NCBI GenBank assembly: GCA_963742305.1 | Contig: CAVULN010000017.1 | Span: 1 to 64,000 of the forward strand | Reading direction: 5' to 3' | DNA: 64,000 bases | Source of the DNA: Roseiarcus sp963742305 | GTDB lineage: Bacteria; Pseudomonadota; Alphaproteobacteria; Rhizobiales; Beijerinckiaceae | Shown here: positions 1 to 9,327 of the stretch, one piece after another | Numbering within the stretch: position 1 is the stretch's first letter | Layout: each line of letters opens with the position of its first letter | Notes under the pieces: generated by a model | Told to the model about the DNA's origin: nothing | The model's input: only the letters and a program-made list of their open reading frames with translations | Database searches by the model: none | Position numbers and translations under genes: made by a program

Positions 1-1
1 A

Positions 2-438
2 CCATCACACGCTGTTCGTCGCGACCGGCCTCGAGTTCAAAGGCCGACCACGTCGCCTTCGAGGTCGTCGATCTCGATGCGGTCGAGATGGGCCAGCAGA
101 TCCTGATGGCGAAGCGCTACCGCCACGCCTGGGGCGTCGGCCGTCATTTTCTCGGCAGCCAGATCTTCGACTACTGGCGCGATCCCTGGGGCCAGAAGCA
201 CGAGCACTATGCCGACGGGGACCTGTTCGATGCCGCCGAGCCGCCCGGCTACCACCTGCTCGACCGTGCGGGCCTCTATCAGTGGGGCCCCGATCTGCCG
301 GACGACTTCATCGACGCGAAGCTCACGCCGCGGCGGCTCCTCAACGTGCTCAAGCTGGCGATCAGCGATAGGGCGCGTCTCAAGAAGGTGCTTGCGCTGA
401 AAAGCAGCGTCGCCAAGCCCGCCCGCCCATGGCGGTGA
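2..438 (+). pseudogene. VOC/extradiol-dioxygenase-like protein, C-terminal part, frameshifted and cut by the window edge
   Basis: Only the C-terminal end is present. From about position 60 the frame reads through ADHVAFEVVDLDAV, GVGRHFLGSQIFDYWRDPWG and HYADGD. These are typical of the second half of vicinal-oxygen-chelate (VOC) proteins of the catechol 2,3-dioxygenase/glyoxalase type, where the His and Glu (here in EHYADGD) are metal ligands. The preceding residues HHTLFVATGLEFKG, which belong to the same fold, lie in a different frame, so a frameshift falls near position 40-45. Family function would be ring cleavage or a related metal-dependent reaction; the substrate cannot be told. An acyl-CoA ligase and an MDR oxidoreductase follow on the same strand, also broken, suggesting a former aromatic/aliphatic acid catabolic operon. 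Confidence 0.6.
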
Positions 439-491
439 TTCTTCCGTCGGCGGCCCCGCCGCCGCGGCCGATTTCTCCGGAGGAACCCCAC

Positions 492-2384
492 GTGCCGATC
501 CGAAACCAGTCCGACATCGCCGCGATCGAAGCCATTCCGCTCTCGGAGCGGGCGCTGCCCGAGAGTTCCTATGCGGCTCTGGTCGACGCCTCGAAGCGGA
601 GCCCCGACGCCCAGGCGCTTTCCTTCTTCCTGTCGGCCGACCGGCTCGACGAGGCGCATGTCTGGACCTACGCCGAGCTCGTCGCGGACGTGACGCGCGC
701 GGCGAACGTCTTCGCCGCCCTCGGCGTCGTGGCAGACCGCCCAGTGGCCGTGATGGTTCCGCCCGAACTTTCCCGAGACGCACTTCACGATCTGGGGCGG
801 CGAAGCCGCCGGCGCAGCGCTCGCGATAAACCCGATGCTCGAACCGAAACAGGTCGCGGACATCCTGCGCTTCGCCCGCGCTTCGGTCCTCGTCACGCTC
901 GCTCCGGCTTTGAACCCCAAGGGATGGTCAGGTCTCGCCGATGAGTTTGCCTCGCTTCCGGACCTCAGCGCAATCGCCTTCGTCGACATGGCCGACTACC
1001 TCGACGGCGAAGAGCGGGGGGCCGCGCGCGTGTCGATCGAGGAGGCCGCGGCGGGCACTCAGTTAAGGGTCGTCAACCTGCGCGAATTCATGTGCGAGCA
1101 GCCGTCCAACCGGCTGGTCCCGCCGCGAAGCATAAAGGCCGACGACATATCCTCATATTTCTGCACCGGCGGAACGACAGGGGCGCCGAAGATTGCCGTG
1201 CGGACGCATCGGAACGAGGTGTTCGACTGCTGGGCCGTTTCGAAGGCGATCGAGCAGATGGCTCGCCCGGAACCGTCCTCTGCGGCTTGCCCTTATTCCA
1301 CGTGAACAGTCAGCTCGTCACCGGACTTCAGCCCTGGATGCGCGGCGACCATGTCGTCATCGGTACGCCCGAAGGCTATCGGGGAAAGAACGTCATCGCC
1401 CGATTTTGGGAGATCGTATCGTGCTACCGAGTTACAATGTTCTCCGGCGTTCCGACCCTTTCGCGGCCCTGATGCAGACGCCCGTCGGCGACAGCGACAT
1501 CTCCAGTTCTCCGGTTCGCGATTTGCTATGCGGTGCCGACGCCGGCGGCCCTCATCCGCGCTTTCGAAGCAAGGACCGGAGTGAAGATTTTCGAGGGCTA
1601 CGGCCTCACCGAGGGCGCCTGCGTTTCGTCGGTCAATCCGGCCGCCGGCGAGCGGCGCGCGGGTTCGATTCGGCCTGCCCATTCCCTACCAGTGGATGGA
1701 AGCCGTCGTGCTTGACGGTGACGGGCGCTTTCAGCGAGCAGCCGAAGTCGACGAGGTCGGCGTCATCGCGATCAGCGGACCCAATGTCTTCAAGGGCTAT
1801 CTCGACCCCCGCCATAACGCCGACCTTTGGATCGACATAGACGGCGAGCGCTGGCTCAATACCGGGGATCTCGGCCGACGCGACGCAAAAGGCTATTTCT
1901 GGCTGACCGGGCGCAAGAAGGAGCTGATCATCCGGGAGGACACAATATCGACCCCCGGGCCATCGAAGAGGCCCTGGCGAGCCACCCAGGCGTCGCCTTG
2001 GCTGCGGCGATCGGTAGTCCCGACGCCTACGCCGGCGAGATGCCTGTCGCCTATGTTCAGCCGAAGCCGGACGCAACGGTCACCGAGCAGGAGCTGTTGG
2101 AGCACGTAGCGCTGACCATCCCCGAACGGGCGGCGATCCCGAAGCGGATCAAGATCTCCCCATCGCTGCCGGTGACGGCCGTGGGGAAACTGTTCAAGCC
2201 GGCGCTGGTCGATCGCGAGATCGAGGAAACCGTCCGCGCCGAGGCGGACCGCGTCGGGGCGACGGTCACGTGCGTCACAGTCGATCGCGATCCCAAAGTT
2301 GGGCTGAGGGCCACAGTCAGGGCTGCCGCGGGCGCCGAGAAGATGAAGAAGCTCTCGATCGGTACGCTTTCCGGTCGGACGTAA
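492..2384 (+). pseudogene. AMP-dependent acyl-CoA synthetase (ligase), broken by about six frameshifts
   Basis: A GTG at 492 sits behind GGAGGAACC and starts an ANL-superfamily acyl-CoA ligase (carboxylate + ATP + CoA to acyl-CoA). Reading across frames recovers the whole protein of about 630 residues: the P-loop-like motif YFCTGGTTGAPK, the A5 motif GYGLTEG, the A7/A8 region NTGDLGRRDAKGYFWLTGRK followed in the next frame by GGHNIDPRAIEEAL, and the C-terminal PVTAVGKLFKP, whose Lys is the usual catalytic residue. Frame changes fall near 770, 1265, 1465, 1520, 1670 and 1940. The one near 770 looks like an extra C in a C run and the one near 1940 like a lost G in a G run. The gene cannot make a full enzyme as written. 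Either it has decayed or the consensus is poor here; the substrate is not predictable. Confidence 0.8.
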
Positions 2385-2403
2385 GTCAGGGGTGAAGCTG
2401 GAA

Positions 2404-3440
2404 ATGGTAAGCACGCCAACCCGCTTAGTTGCGATGTGCCTCGGCCCCGAAGCGGGAGGCGCCTTCGATATTCGCGAAGTCCCGCGCCGGAGCCCTGGTC
2501 CGGATGAAATCGAGATTGCGGTCGAAGCCGCTTCGGTCAACCCGATCGACGTTCGTCGCGCCGCTGGCTATGGCCGAAGGCTGCTGTCTCTCATGGGAGC
2601 GTCACGGTTTCCGATGACGCTCGGCAATGATTTCGCGGGCGTGGTCGCCGCCGTGGGCTCGGGGCGCGCGTCGGGCTTCGCTATCGGAGAGCGCGTTTAC
2701 GGAGTGAAGCCTCCTTCGAGAGACGGAACGCACGCCTCCCATGCGCTGGTAGGCTGCCCACACGCGGGAAGGCGCCGGCGAACCAGAGCCGGCCAAGCTC
2801 GACGAGCCTCGCCATTTCCTAAAGCGCTTCGCGCTCCGGTCGAAACAGAACCCGCGCGTAATTGCGTGTTCTTCCAGGGAGAGCGGCCCGCATCTTCCTC
2901 TTTTGTTTGATTGTGCGGAGGGCGCCGCCGACCGCAGCCCCCTTCGTCGAAGGTTTGCATGAGAGGGTGGACGGTGGTGGCGTGACCAAGCGCGTCCTCG
3001 CGCAGGCACGAAAGCAAGTTCGCCTCATCGTTCCAGGTGGCGAAGTTGAGCGTCGCGTCGAACACGCCTCTCAAGTTTGCGAATGGATTGCGTTCGCGTT
3101 CGACTGTCGTGGCGGCTCCCGCTTCGAGGGCAGGCGGGCAGGTCCGACGCCTTGGCGATGGCGGGTCACACGCGCTCCCCATTCGGAGAGGGTCTGCAAG
3201 GCCAACGTTCCCGAAGCTGCCGGCAGCGCCATGGATAAGAATTTCCTTTCCCTTGGCGTTCTGACGGGTGACGCCGGCCCCCGCCGCAGCCAGCCACATC
3301 GTGACGAAGCTGTAGGGCAACGCGGCGAGGTCCTGAAGCTCCTCTCTTCCGATCCGAATCCGGATGCCTTTCGCGACGCGCCCAAAGCCTTCGACCACGT
3401 GCGCCGTCGCGCCCCGGGAAGGGCGCTGCTCATTCCTTGA
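2404..3440 (+). pseudogene. Zinc-type/MDR alcohol dehydrogenase-like oxidoreductase with its middle inverted
   Basis: The plus strand encodes a normal MDR N-terminus (SVNPIDVRRAAGYG, GNDFAGVVAAVG, GERVYGVKPPSRDGTHASHALV) up to about 2750. The expected continuation lies on the minus strand between about 3374 and 2751: LQDLAALPYSFVTMWLAAAG, the nucleotide-binding segment ILIHGAAGSFG, then FNFATWND-type text (FATWNDEANLLSCLR), ALGHATTVHPL and MRAALPGRTRNYARVLFRPE. The true C-terminus, APKAFDHVRRRAPGRALLIP, returns on the plus strand at 3378-3440. A segment of about 620 bp is therefore inverted inside the gene, with further frameshifts within it. The protein would be a reticulon-4-interacting-protein-1/quinone-oxidoreductase-like NAD(P)H enzyme. 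Start chosen at the ATG at 2404; a GTG at 2392 is the alternative. Confidence 0.75.
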
Positions 3441-3520
3441 CCCGCGGCGCGGGCGCTGTACGCTCCAACCGTGGAACCGTCATGACTCCGCGTTCATTTC
3501 CAGCAAATCAGGCGCGGCCG

Positions 3521-4840
3521 TTAGCGCAGCGCCGCCTGAGCCCCGGCGATCCGCCAAAAGGGCCCCCTGATTTCGACCAACGGCCTCCCAGGATCGCCCG
3601 GCTTCAATCCGTTAATCAAGGCGACCAAATCGGAACGAACTGCCGGGTTCGTAAGGAAGTATCCGTGCCCGAAGGCGCCCGTATTTTCGTCGACTTCGAT
3701 CAGGTCGACGAGATGGCCAGGGTCCGCGCGCAACGCTCTTGCTTGCGGCCCGCTGAGATCCAGCTGGCCGAGCCGCAGTCTGCTGCCAAAGATACTGCTC
3801 GAAAGGCCCAAAGCTTGGTCGCCAGGAGATGAATAGATCGTCAGATGAAACGACCCCTGCCTGATCGCTGCGTTTAGGTTCTTCCTGGCGCCGTAGGGCG
3901 CGTCCGGATCAGAAAACACGTCAAATATCTTGGTCGCGGCGACGTCGATGTCGATATCCGGTGCAAACAGAACAATGTTCCTCACCTTTAAATTCTCGGT
4001 GTTCGAAAAGCGTGAAACATAGGCCTCGGCGCTCAGCTGCTGAAAAGCCGACGCCAGCACGTCGGTGCCGCGGCTGTGGGCGATGATGTCGACCCCGCGC
4101 ACGCCCTCAGTCTGGCCGATCGCGCGGATCGCCTTCCGCATGTCGGCGACGGCGAACTCGCCAGATTCTCGGTCGACGTTGTAACCCAGGAAAGCGCCGC
4201 GCGTTCCGCCGGCCGGCCACGTCAGCACCACACAAACGAAATCGCCCCCGAGGAGGCGGCAGATACTCCCCGTCGCATTGGCCGCGTCATTGAACGTGTT
4301 GTTGTAGCCGTGAATGAAGACGACAACCTCCTTTCGTTCAGTCTTCGCCAGGCGGCGACGAATTTCAGCTTGAAGCAAGGCGACCGCCTCTTCGTGCGCT
4401 GCCACGACGGCAGGCGCGCGAAGATAACCGGCGGAACTGACCACAGCCGGATAAGGAACCTCGGGAAACCGGCCAATTTCCTTGACTTCCCCGAGCTTCA
4501 TCTCTCCCATGGCTCCGTTTGAACCCGGCTCGATGTGGATATCGATCGATCCAAAACTCATCGTGCGCGAGCGCTCCGACCCGTAGGAGAGCGCGTTCGT
4601 TTGGGGATCCGCAATTGGCGCCCGGTCGGTGACGTAAAGAAGATTGAGATCGTTGGATGTGTCGATAGGTCTGGCGCTATTGACCAGCGCTCGGTCCTGA
4701 GGAGCGGCGAAAATCGCGGGCGTCGGCGTCAGCAGGCCTTCCGTGGGCGAGCAGGCGCTGAGCAACGCCAGCCCCATTAGGCCGGCATAGAAGCCGAGGG
4801 CAGCCCGATGACTCAATGACTTGTTTCCTCTTTTGCTCAT
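3521..4840 (-). CDS. Lipoprotein alpha/beta hydrolase of the DUF900 (COG4782) type
   Basis: A 439-residue protein starting at the ATG ending at 4840, behind AGAGAGA. The frame is open further upstream, but this start puts a clean lipoprotein signal at the N-terminus: a basic start, the hydrophobic stretch GLMGLALLSAC and lipobox Cys30. The hydrolase core follows, with an oxyanion-loop-like HGYNNTF at about 177-183 and a nucleophile elbow AHSRGTD at about 254-260 (Ser256). A GHGYF segment near the C-terminus probably supplies the catalytic His. DUF900 proteins are predicted esterases/lipases; no substrate is known. It probably sits on the inner leaflet of the outer membrane or the outer face of the inner membrane. 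It stands alone, convergent with the broken MDR gene, and is itself intact. Confidence 0.8.
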   Translation of the reverse strand: MSKRGNKSLSHRAALGFYAGLMGLALLSACSPTEGLLTPTPAIFAAPQDRALVNSARPIDTSNDLNLLYVTDRAPIADPQTNALSYGSERSRTMSFGSIDIHIEPGSNGAMGEMKLGEVKEIGRFPEVPYPAVVSSAGYLRAPAVVAAHEEAVALLQAEIRRRLAKTERKEVVVFIHGYNNTFNDAANATGSICRLLGGDFVCVVLTWPAGGTRGAFLGYNVDRESGEFAVADMRKAIRAIGQTEGVRGVDIIAHSRGTDVLASAFQQLSAEAYVSRFSNTENLKVRNIVLFAPDIDIDVAATKIFDVFSDPDAPYGARKNLNAAIRQGSFHLTIYSSPGDQALGLSSSIFGSRLRLGQLDLSGPQARALRADPGHLVDLIEVDENTGAFGHGYFLTNPAVRSDLVALINGLKPGDPGRPLVEIRGPFWRIAGAQAALR

Positions 4841-5024
4841 CTGTCTCTCTTGGCGTCCCGCAGATAAACAACCCCAGCCACACGCCCGCGGCGAAACCCA
4901 ATCGGCTCGCGCACGCATGTCGCTTCGCCGTCGGCGCCCGTCGCCGGCCTTTGCAACATGCCAGCGCTTGCCAGGATTGTGAACCCTCGCGCATCCTCCG
5001 TCGCCCAAGACATGGGAGGGCTCC

Positions 5025-5802
5025 ATGATTTTCGTCTATCGCGCCGCGATTGTGGCAGTCGCGACCTTCGTCAGCGCGTTGGCAGGGTTCGGCGCGCATT
5101 CGGTGCTGCCGGCCGCCTATGTCGCCGAATCAAAAGGCATGGTCGGTTTGGTCGTCGGCCTCGTCGCGTCGCTTCTGTCGCTCGTGCTGAGCCTCTTGAT
5201 CTGGACGGGCCACGGCCTGTGCACCGCCCAGCAATCGCAATTGCAGACGATCGGCAGTTTGATCATCCGCCTCGACTTCGTGCTCAAAGCCTATGGCCCC
5301 GACGCAGAGCCCGGGCGCGCGCTCCTGCGCGAGCATGTCGAGCGTATACGCGCGCGCCTGTGGTCCAGCCTTAATGAGCGCGGCTTCATCTATCGCGCCG
5401 ACGTGCCGGCATCGCATGATCGCCTTTTTCGTTTCGCTCCGGCCTGCGAACGATGAACAGAGACAGTATCTCGCCAGCGCACGGGACATTTTCGGCACAA
5501 TCGTAGAAACGCAAGTGACAATATTTCGGAGCCTCGTCGATCGGGTTCCGTCCCTGTTGCTCGTCGTCGTTCTCGGATGGTCGTGCGTGCTGTTCTTCGG
5601 CTACGGTCTGCTATCGGATGTCGACGCGCTGACGATCGTCCTGGCCGCGCTCGGAGCGATCTGGGTCGCGAGCGCGGTGCTCCTGATCCTCGAACTGAGC
5701 GACCCGTACTCTGGCCTGTTCAGGATGCCGCACGAAGGCTTCGACGGACTCGTCCGGGTCCTGACAACTGGCGCAGAGATGACGGCCGACGCAGAGACGT
5801 AG
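5025..5802 (+). pseudogene. DUF4239-like (bestrophin-like) membrane protein, single frameshift
   Basis: The start ATG at 5025 follows GGGAGGGCTCC. The first frame gives two hydrophobic helices (AAIVAVATFVSALAGFGA and GLVVGLVASLLSLVLSLLIW) and a charged soluble stretch. The frame then breaks near 5425, at a run of five T, and the next frame continues with FFVSLRPANDEQRQYLASAR, two more helices (SLLLVVVLGWSCVLFFGYGL and a second after ALTIVLAA) and ILELSDPYSGLFRMP. Helix pair, soluble middle, helix pair and the LELDxPYxG-type ending match the DUF4239 family of unknown function. Joined, the product is about 259 residues. The break at a homopolymer could be a sequencing error or real inactivation. 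Confidence 0.7.
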
Positions 5803-5973
5803 GTTCGAAGTTTGGCGCCCGCGTCCGTCAGCGGTTCACCGTTGGCTATTGAGACTGAGTTTTTCGAGGAAGCGGAGTAGAACATCGTCGGTCATCATGC
5901 CGCGACCGCAATCGGCGCCTCGTCGTCAGCCTGATCATCGGCCGGCTGCTCCAACGGCGTTAGGAGATTTGCC

Positions 5974-6162
5974 ATGCTTGATGATCTCGTTCGGGGCTTT
6001 GCAAATGCTGTGGAAGGCCGATTCGCTTATCAGGCGAATCTGACTCGATGTCATGGCGCGACGGCTGGCGCTTTCGTTTTCGCCGCACTGATCGCCGTAT
6101 TGGGCCTCGGTATGGCCGATGTAAGCTGCTTCTACGCGTTACAGGCTTTCCCTGTTACGTGA
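5974..6162 (+). CDS. Small predicted membrane protein, 62 residues
   Basis: A short frame whose ATG follows TTAGGAG with a 7-base spacer, one of the better ribosome binding sites in this region. The product has an amphipathic start (MLDDLVRGFANAV) and one strongly hydrophobic segment, AFVFAALIAVLGLGMADVSC, long enough to span the membrane. I recognise no family. It lies 79 bases upstream of the SbmA/BacA-like ABC gene on the same strand and could be co-transcribed with it. The surrounding sequence is eroded, so chance survival of an open frame is possible. Confidence 0.35.
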   Translation: MLDDLVRGFANAVEGRFAYQANLTRCHGATAGAFVFAALIAVLGLGMADVSCFYALQAFPVT

Positions 6163-6241
6163 AAGCGCAAGTTGATCTCCGAACCGCGGCTCACTGCAAC
6201 TCAGGATTTGCATAGCGACGAGCTTCCCCGAGGGCGTAAGA

Positions 6242-7930
6242 ATGGATCCCGAGAAACCTCCTCCCTTAAGAGTCACCGCAACGCGACTTGCGCGAGCCGT
6301 CGCAGTCTTCGCGAACTCCGAGGCGGGTTCGAAAGCAGCATGGCTATTCGCCGCGCTCCTCGCGTTGTTGCTCGCAGCGAACGGCCTGATCGTCGTCAAC
6401 AGTTTCGTCGGCCGAAATTTCATGACGGCGATCGTTGATCGGCGCGAAGCGGAATTCGTGCGTCTAGCAATCTTCTATGTCGGGGTCTTCGCGGCCTCCA
6501 CCATAGTTGCGGTGGTGGCGCGGTTTGCTGAGGAGCGCCTCGGACTGCTGTGGCGCGACAGCCTCAGCCGGGAGATGCTGAAGCTCTACCTGGCCAATGG
6601 CGCCTATTCCCGCTTGGCCGCTTCCGGCGAAGTCGCCAACCCCGACCAGCGGATCGCCGAGGACGTTCGAGCACTTACGGCTTCCACGCTTTCCTTCGCG
6701 CTGATGGGGTTCAACAGTGTTGTGACGATCGTGGCCTTTGCGGGCGTGATGTTCTCCATCAGCCTCGTGCTGTCGGCGGCGGCCGTCCTGTACGCTGCTC
6801 TTGGCTCGTTGGCCACGCTATTGCTTGGGGGGCCGCTCATCAAACTGAACTCCGAGCAAGTGGACAAAGAGGCGAGCTTTCGCGCCGCTCTTATCCACGT
6901 GAAGGAAAACGCGCAGCCAATTCTGCTGGCGCGCCAAGAGAACGCGCAATCGGCTCGACTGCTCCGCCAACTCGACGAGTTGATTGCGAACGGTCGTGCA
7001 ATCATCGCGGTCAACCGGAAAGTCGGCTTCTTCACGACCGGCTACAACTGGATGATCCAGATCATCCCGGTTTTGATCATGGTCCCCGCATACATCGCCG
7101 GTAAAATCGAATTTGGCGTAATCACCCAGTCGGTCGGCGCGTTCGCGACGTCGGTGGCTGCCTTTTCCCTGATCGTCACCCAGTTCCAGTCGCTTTCGGC
7201 CCTCGCCGCGGTCATGGCGAGGCTCAACTCGATGGCGGAGGCGGTCGATCCTGCGGAAGCGAGATCATCGGCGATCCAGGTGGTCGAGTCGGAAGCGCCT
7301 CTGACATATGAAAGTCTGAACTCTTCCGCGCGAACAGACGACGAGCTCCTGCTTGAGAAGCTTTCGGCAACGGTCCCTTTCAGGTCCCACGTTCTGGTCA
7401 AAGGGGCGGATCCGAGTGCGGGAAATGCGCTTTTCATGGCGACGGCGGGCATCTGGACTGCAGGCGAGGGGCGCATCCTTCGTCCGCGAGACATTCTCTT
7501 CCTCGCCCAGCAGCCATATTTGCCGCCAGGATCATTGCGACAAGTTCTTACGCAGCCGGGACGCGAAGGCGAACTCGCCGACGAGCGGATCGTGAGCGGG
7601 CTTGACGAACTCAATCTCGATCATGTCCTGAACCGGGCGGGCGGCTTGGACGTCGAACAGAATTGGGAGACATTGATTTCGCTGCGTGAACAACAACTCC
7701 TCGCCTTCCTGCGGGTTCTTCTCGCCGCGCCGCAGTTCGTTTTCGCGGATCGCGCTTGGGCGACATTGACCCCCAACGAACGCCGCCAACTCCTCAGCAT
7801 GCTGTCGAAGGCTTCAATCGGGTATATTTGCAATTGCGAAGCCGATGGTTGCCGTGACCTTTATGATACGGTCCTCGACTGTAAAGAGGGCGGCGGCTGG
7901 ACGTGGACGGCGGGCGCCTTGACCGCATGA
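6242..7930 (+). CDS. SbmA/BacA/YddA-like ABC membrane protein with degenerate ATPase domain
   Basis: 562 residues, ATG behind GAGGGCGTAAGA. Residues about 1-340 are an ABC membrane domain of the COG4178 type, with EERLGLLWRDSLSREML, then NPDQRIAEDVRAL and a TQFQSLSALAAVMARL-type ending; these segments are diagnostic of the SbmA/BacA-YddA family. Residues about 360-562 align in order with an ABC nucleotide-binding domain but lack the catalytic signatures. Where Walker A should be there is VKGADPSAGNALFMATAGIW, with no GK[ST]. The signature region is SLREQQLLAFLRVLLAAPQ, close to the family's SLGEQQRLAFAR. The Walker B end reads FVFADRAWATL, without the catalytic Glu. The transporter domain looks intact. 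The ATPase domain is probably dead, so the protein would have to act as a proton-driven SbmA-like importer, pair with another ATPase, or be decaying. Confidence 0.75.
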   Translation: MDPEKPPPLRVTATRLARAVAVFANSEAGSKAAWLFAALLALLLAANGLIVVNSFVGRNFMTAIVDRREAEFVRLAIFYVGVFAASTIVAVVARFAEERLGLLWRDSLSREMLKLYLANGAYSRLAASGEVANPDQRIAEDVRALTASTLSFALMGFNSVVTIVAFAGVMFSISLVLSAAAVLYAALGSLATLLLGGPLIKLNSEQVDKEASFRAALIHVKENAQPILLARQENAQSARLLRQLDELIANGRAIIAVNRKVGFFTTGYNWMIQIIPVLIMVPAYIAGKIEFGVITQSVGAFATSVAAFSLIVTQFQSLSALAAVMARLNSMAEAVDPAEARSSAIQVVESEAPLTYESLNSSARTDDELLLEKLSATVPFRSHVLVKGADPSAGNALFMATAGIWTAGEGRILRPRDILFLAQQPYLPPGSLRQVLTQPGREGELADERIVSGLDELNLDHVLNRAGGLDVEQNWETLISLREQQLLAFLRVLLAAPQFVFADRAWATLTPNERRQLLSMLSKASIGYICNCEADGCRDLYDTVLDCKEGGGWTWTAGALTA

Positions 7931-8040
7931 GGAAGCTTCGGTGAGCGCGGGCGTTGCCGCGCCCCCCGCCTGCGCTGCCGAGAGCTATGCGCGCGGCGAA
8001 GGCTTCTCGACGCGTGCGTCTCGCTCTCGACCCGAGACGC

Positions 8041-8432
8041 TCATCGCATAGCTCTCTTGAAGACCTTCATCGGCTCGGCGTCCTCGATCTTGAAGACAAG
8101 GCCGTGTCCCGGGAACGTCATCTGGGCCGCGATCGCGCCGTCGCGCGCATAAGGCGCGGCCGCCATCGAAGCGAGGCCGCGGAAAGCGAGGCCATCATGC
8201 TGCGCCGCATCATAAGGTTGCGCTGAAGCGTCGCATCGCGCCTCGGGCTTGAGCTTGTCGTGCGCGACGAGCCGTTTGCGGCTCTTCTTGATCGCGCCCA
8301 CGCCGCGGCCGAGCGGCGCTTCGCCGAGGTCCTGCAGCTTCACTGAATAGCGGCAGTCGCGAACACTTGCGCGACCCCTGCCCCCATCGTGCCCGCCCCC
8401 ACGACCCCGACCGTCTTCACGCCCTCGATCAT
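8041..8432 (-). pseudogene. 3-hydroxyacyl(butyryl)-CoA dehydrogenase, N-terminal remnant
   Basis: Starting at the ATG ending at 8432 (behind GGGGAG), the frame reads MIEGVKTVGVVGAGTMGAG, the GxGxxG Rossmann motif of 3-hydroxybutyryl-CoA dehydrogenases, then hits a stop near 8341. In the next frame the protein resumes as VKLQDLGEAPLGRGVGAIKK and KLVAHDKLKPEAR, the normal following segment. One missing G (GCCGGCTAT written as GCCGCTAT) explains the break. After about position 8223 the text no longer resembles this enzyme; the remaining codons to 8041 are of unknown origin. Catalytic residues and the C-terminal domain are absent. This is a clear dead fragment. Confidence 0.65.
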
Positions 8433-8749
8433 TGCAATGCTCCCCTGTCGACGCGCTTCGGCGTTTATCGAAGTGCAGTGCGGAATCCGTGTGACCGGGA
8501 GGCGCGTCATCGTGTCGCAGGGGCAGGGCGTCATGCCCATGAGTTGAAGAACCTCGGAAGAACGCTCACCTTTCGAGGGGGATAAAGCGACAAGCGCGAA
8601 TTACGCCTGCGACCGCGAGGCGGTCACGTGCGGCATCGGGTCGCGCCAAGGGCGCTTGCGTAGTCTGACGCTGGGCCGCAATGTCTTCCATGGCCGTCGG
8701 CGGGAGGACCTCACGATCGCCGGCGTTCGAATGCAGTTGCGAGGCTGTC

Positions 8750-9073
8750 ATGCCTGAAACGCCCGCTCCTTCCGACTCGGCGCCTGCGCCGCCCGACTTT
8801 CCCCCTCCTCCCCTGCCCCTTCCCCTCTTCTGGCCCGTCGCCGTGGTGGCGGGAATGGAGAAAGCGAAGGCGGATCTCGCACTCAGGAACCTCGAATTCG
8901 TCCAGGAGGAGATCAAGCTCCACGACGGGCTCAAGGCGAAGGTTGCGTCGCCCAATGTCGTGCGCCTCGATCTGCGATCCCCAGTCGGATCGATCATCAA
9001 GATCGGCCATCGCCGAGGCGGTGATCTAGCCCTACCTCACCTCGTTCTGATGCAGACGAAAGTTTCATATTGA
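8750..9073 (+). pseudogene. Truncated N-terminus resembling a PHA-synthase-like (DUF3141-type) protein
   Basis: From the ATG at 8750 the frame gives a proline-rich leader, then LFWPVAVVAGMEKAKADLAL and FVQEEIKLHDGLKAKVASP, ending in NVVRLDLRSP before the similarity stops and the frame ends. This order (a WPxAxAAG helix, then KNLxFVxEExKLHxxLxPxxATPNxVRLDLRT) is what I recall from the N-terminal region of DUF3141/poly-hydroxyalkanoate-synthase-like alpha/beta hydrolases. The hydrolase core with its Cys/Ser-Asp-His triad is absent, so it cannot be functional. The nearby hydroxybutyryl-CoA dehydrogenase scrap is consistent with lost polyester metabolism genes. The family assignment is from memory and moderate at best. 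Confidence 0.35.
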
Positions 9074-9327
9074 CTTAATCGTCAAACTGACATATACATG
9101 CAACATGGATCGAGGCCGCGGCGGCCGAAGGGTCCGGAGGAGCCAGTGGAAGCCTGAAAATTGGGATTGAACGGGCATACGGACCAAATGGAATCTGCTG
9201 GCGCCTAGCGCGATCCCCAACAACGCTGAAGGCGGAGCGAAAGTGCTTGATCTGGGTCAATGACCAGCGAGCCGTGTTGGGTCAGGACTTCGTTTCAGCC
9301 TGCGGCTGCACTTTCAGAGGTGAACCC

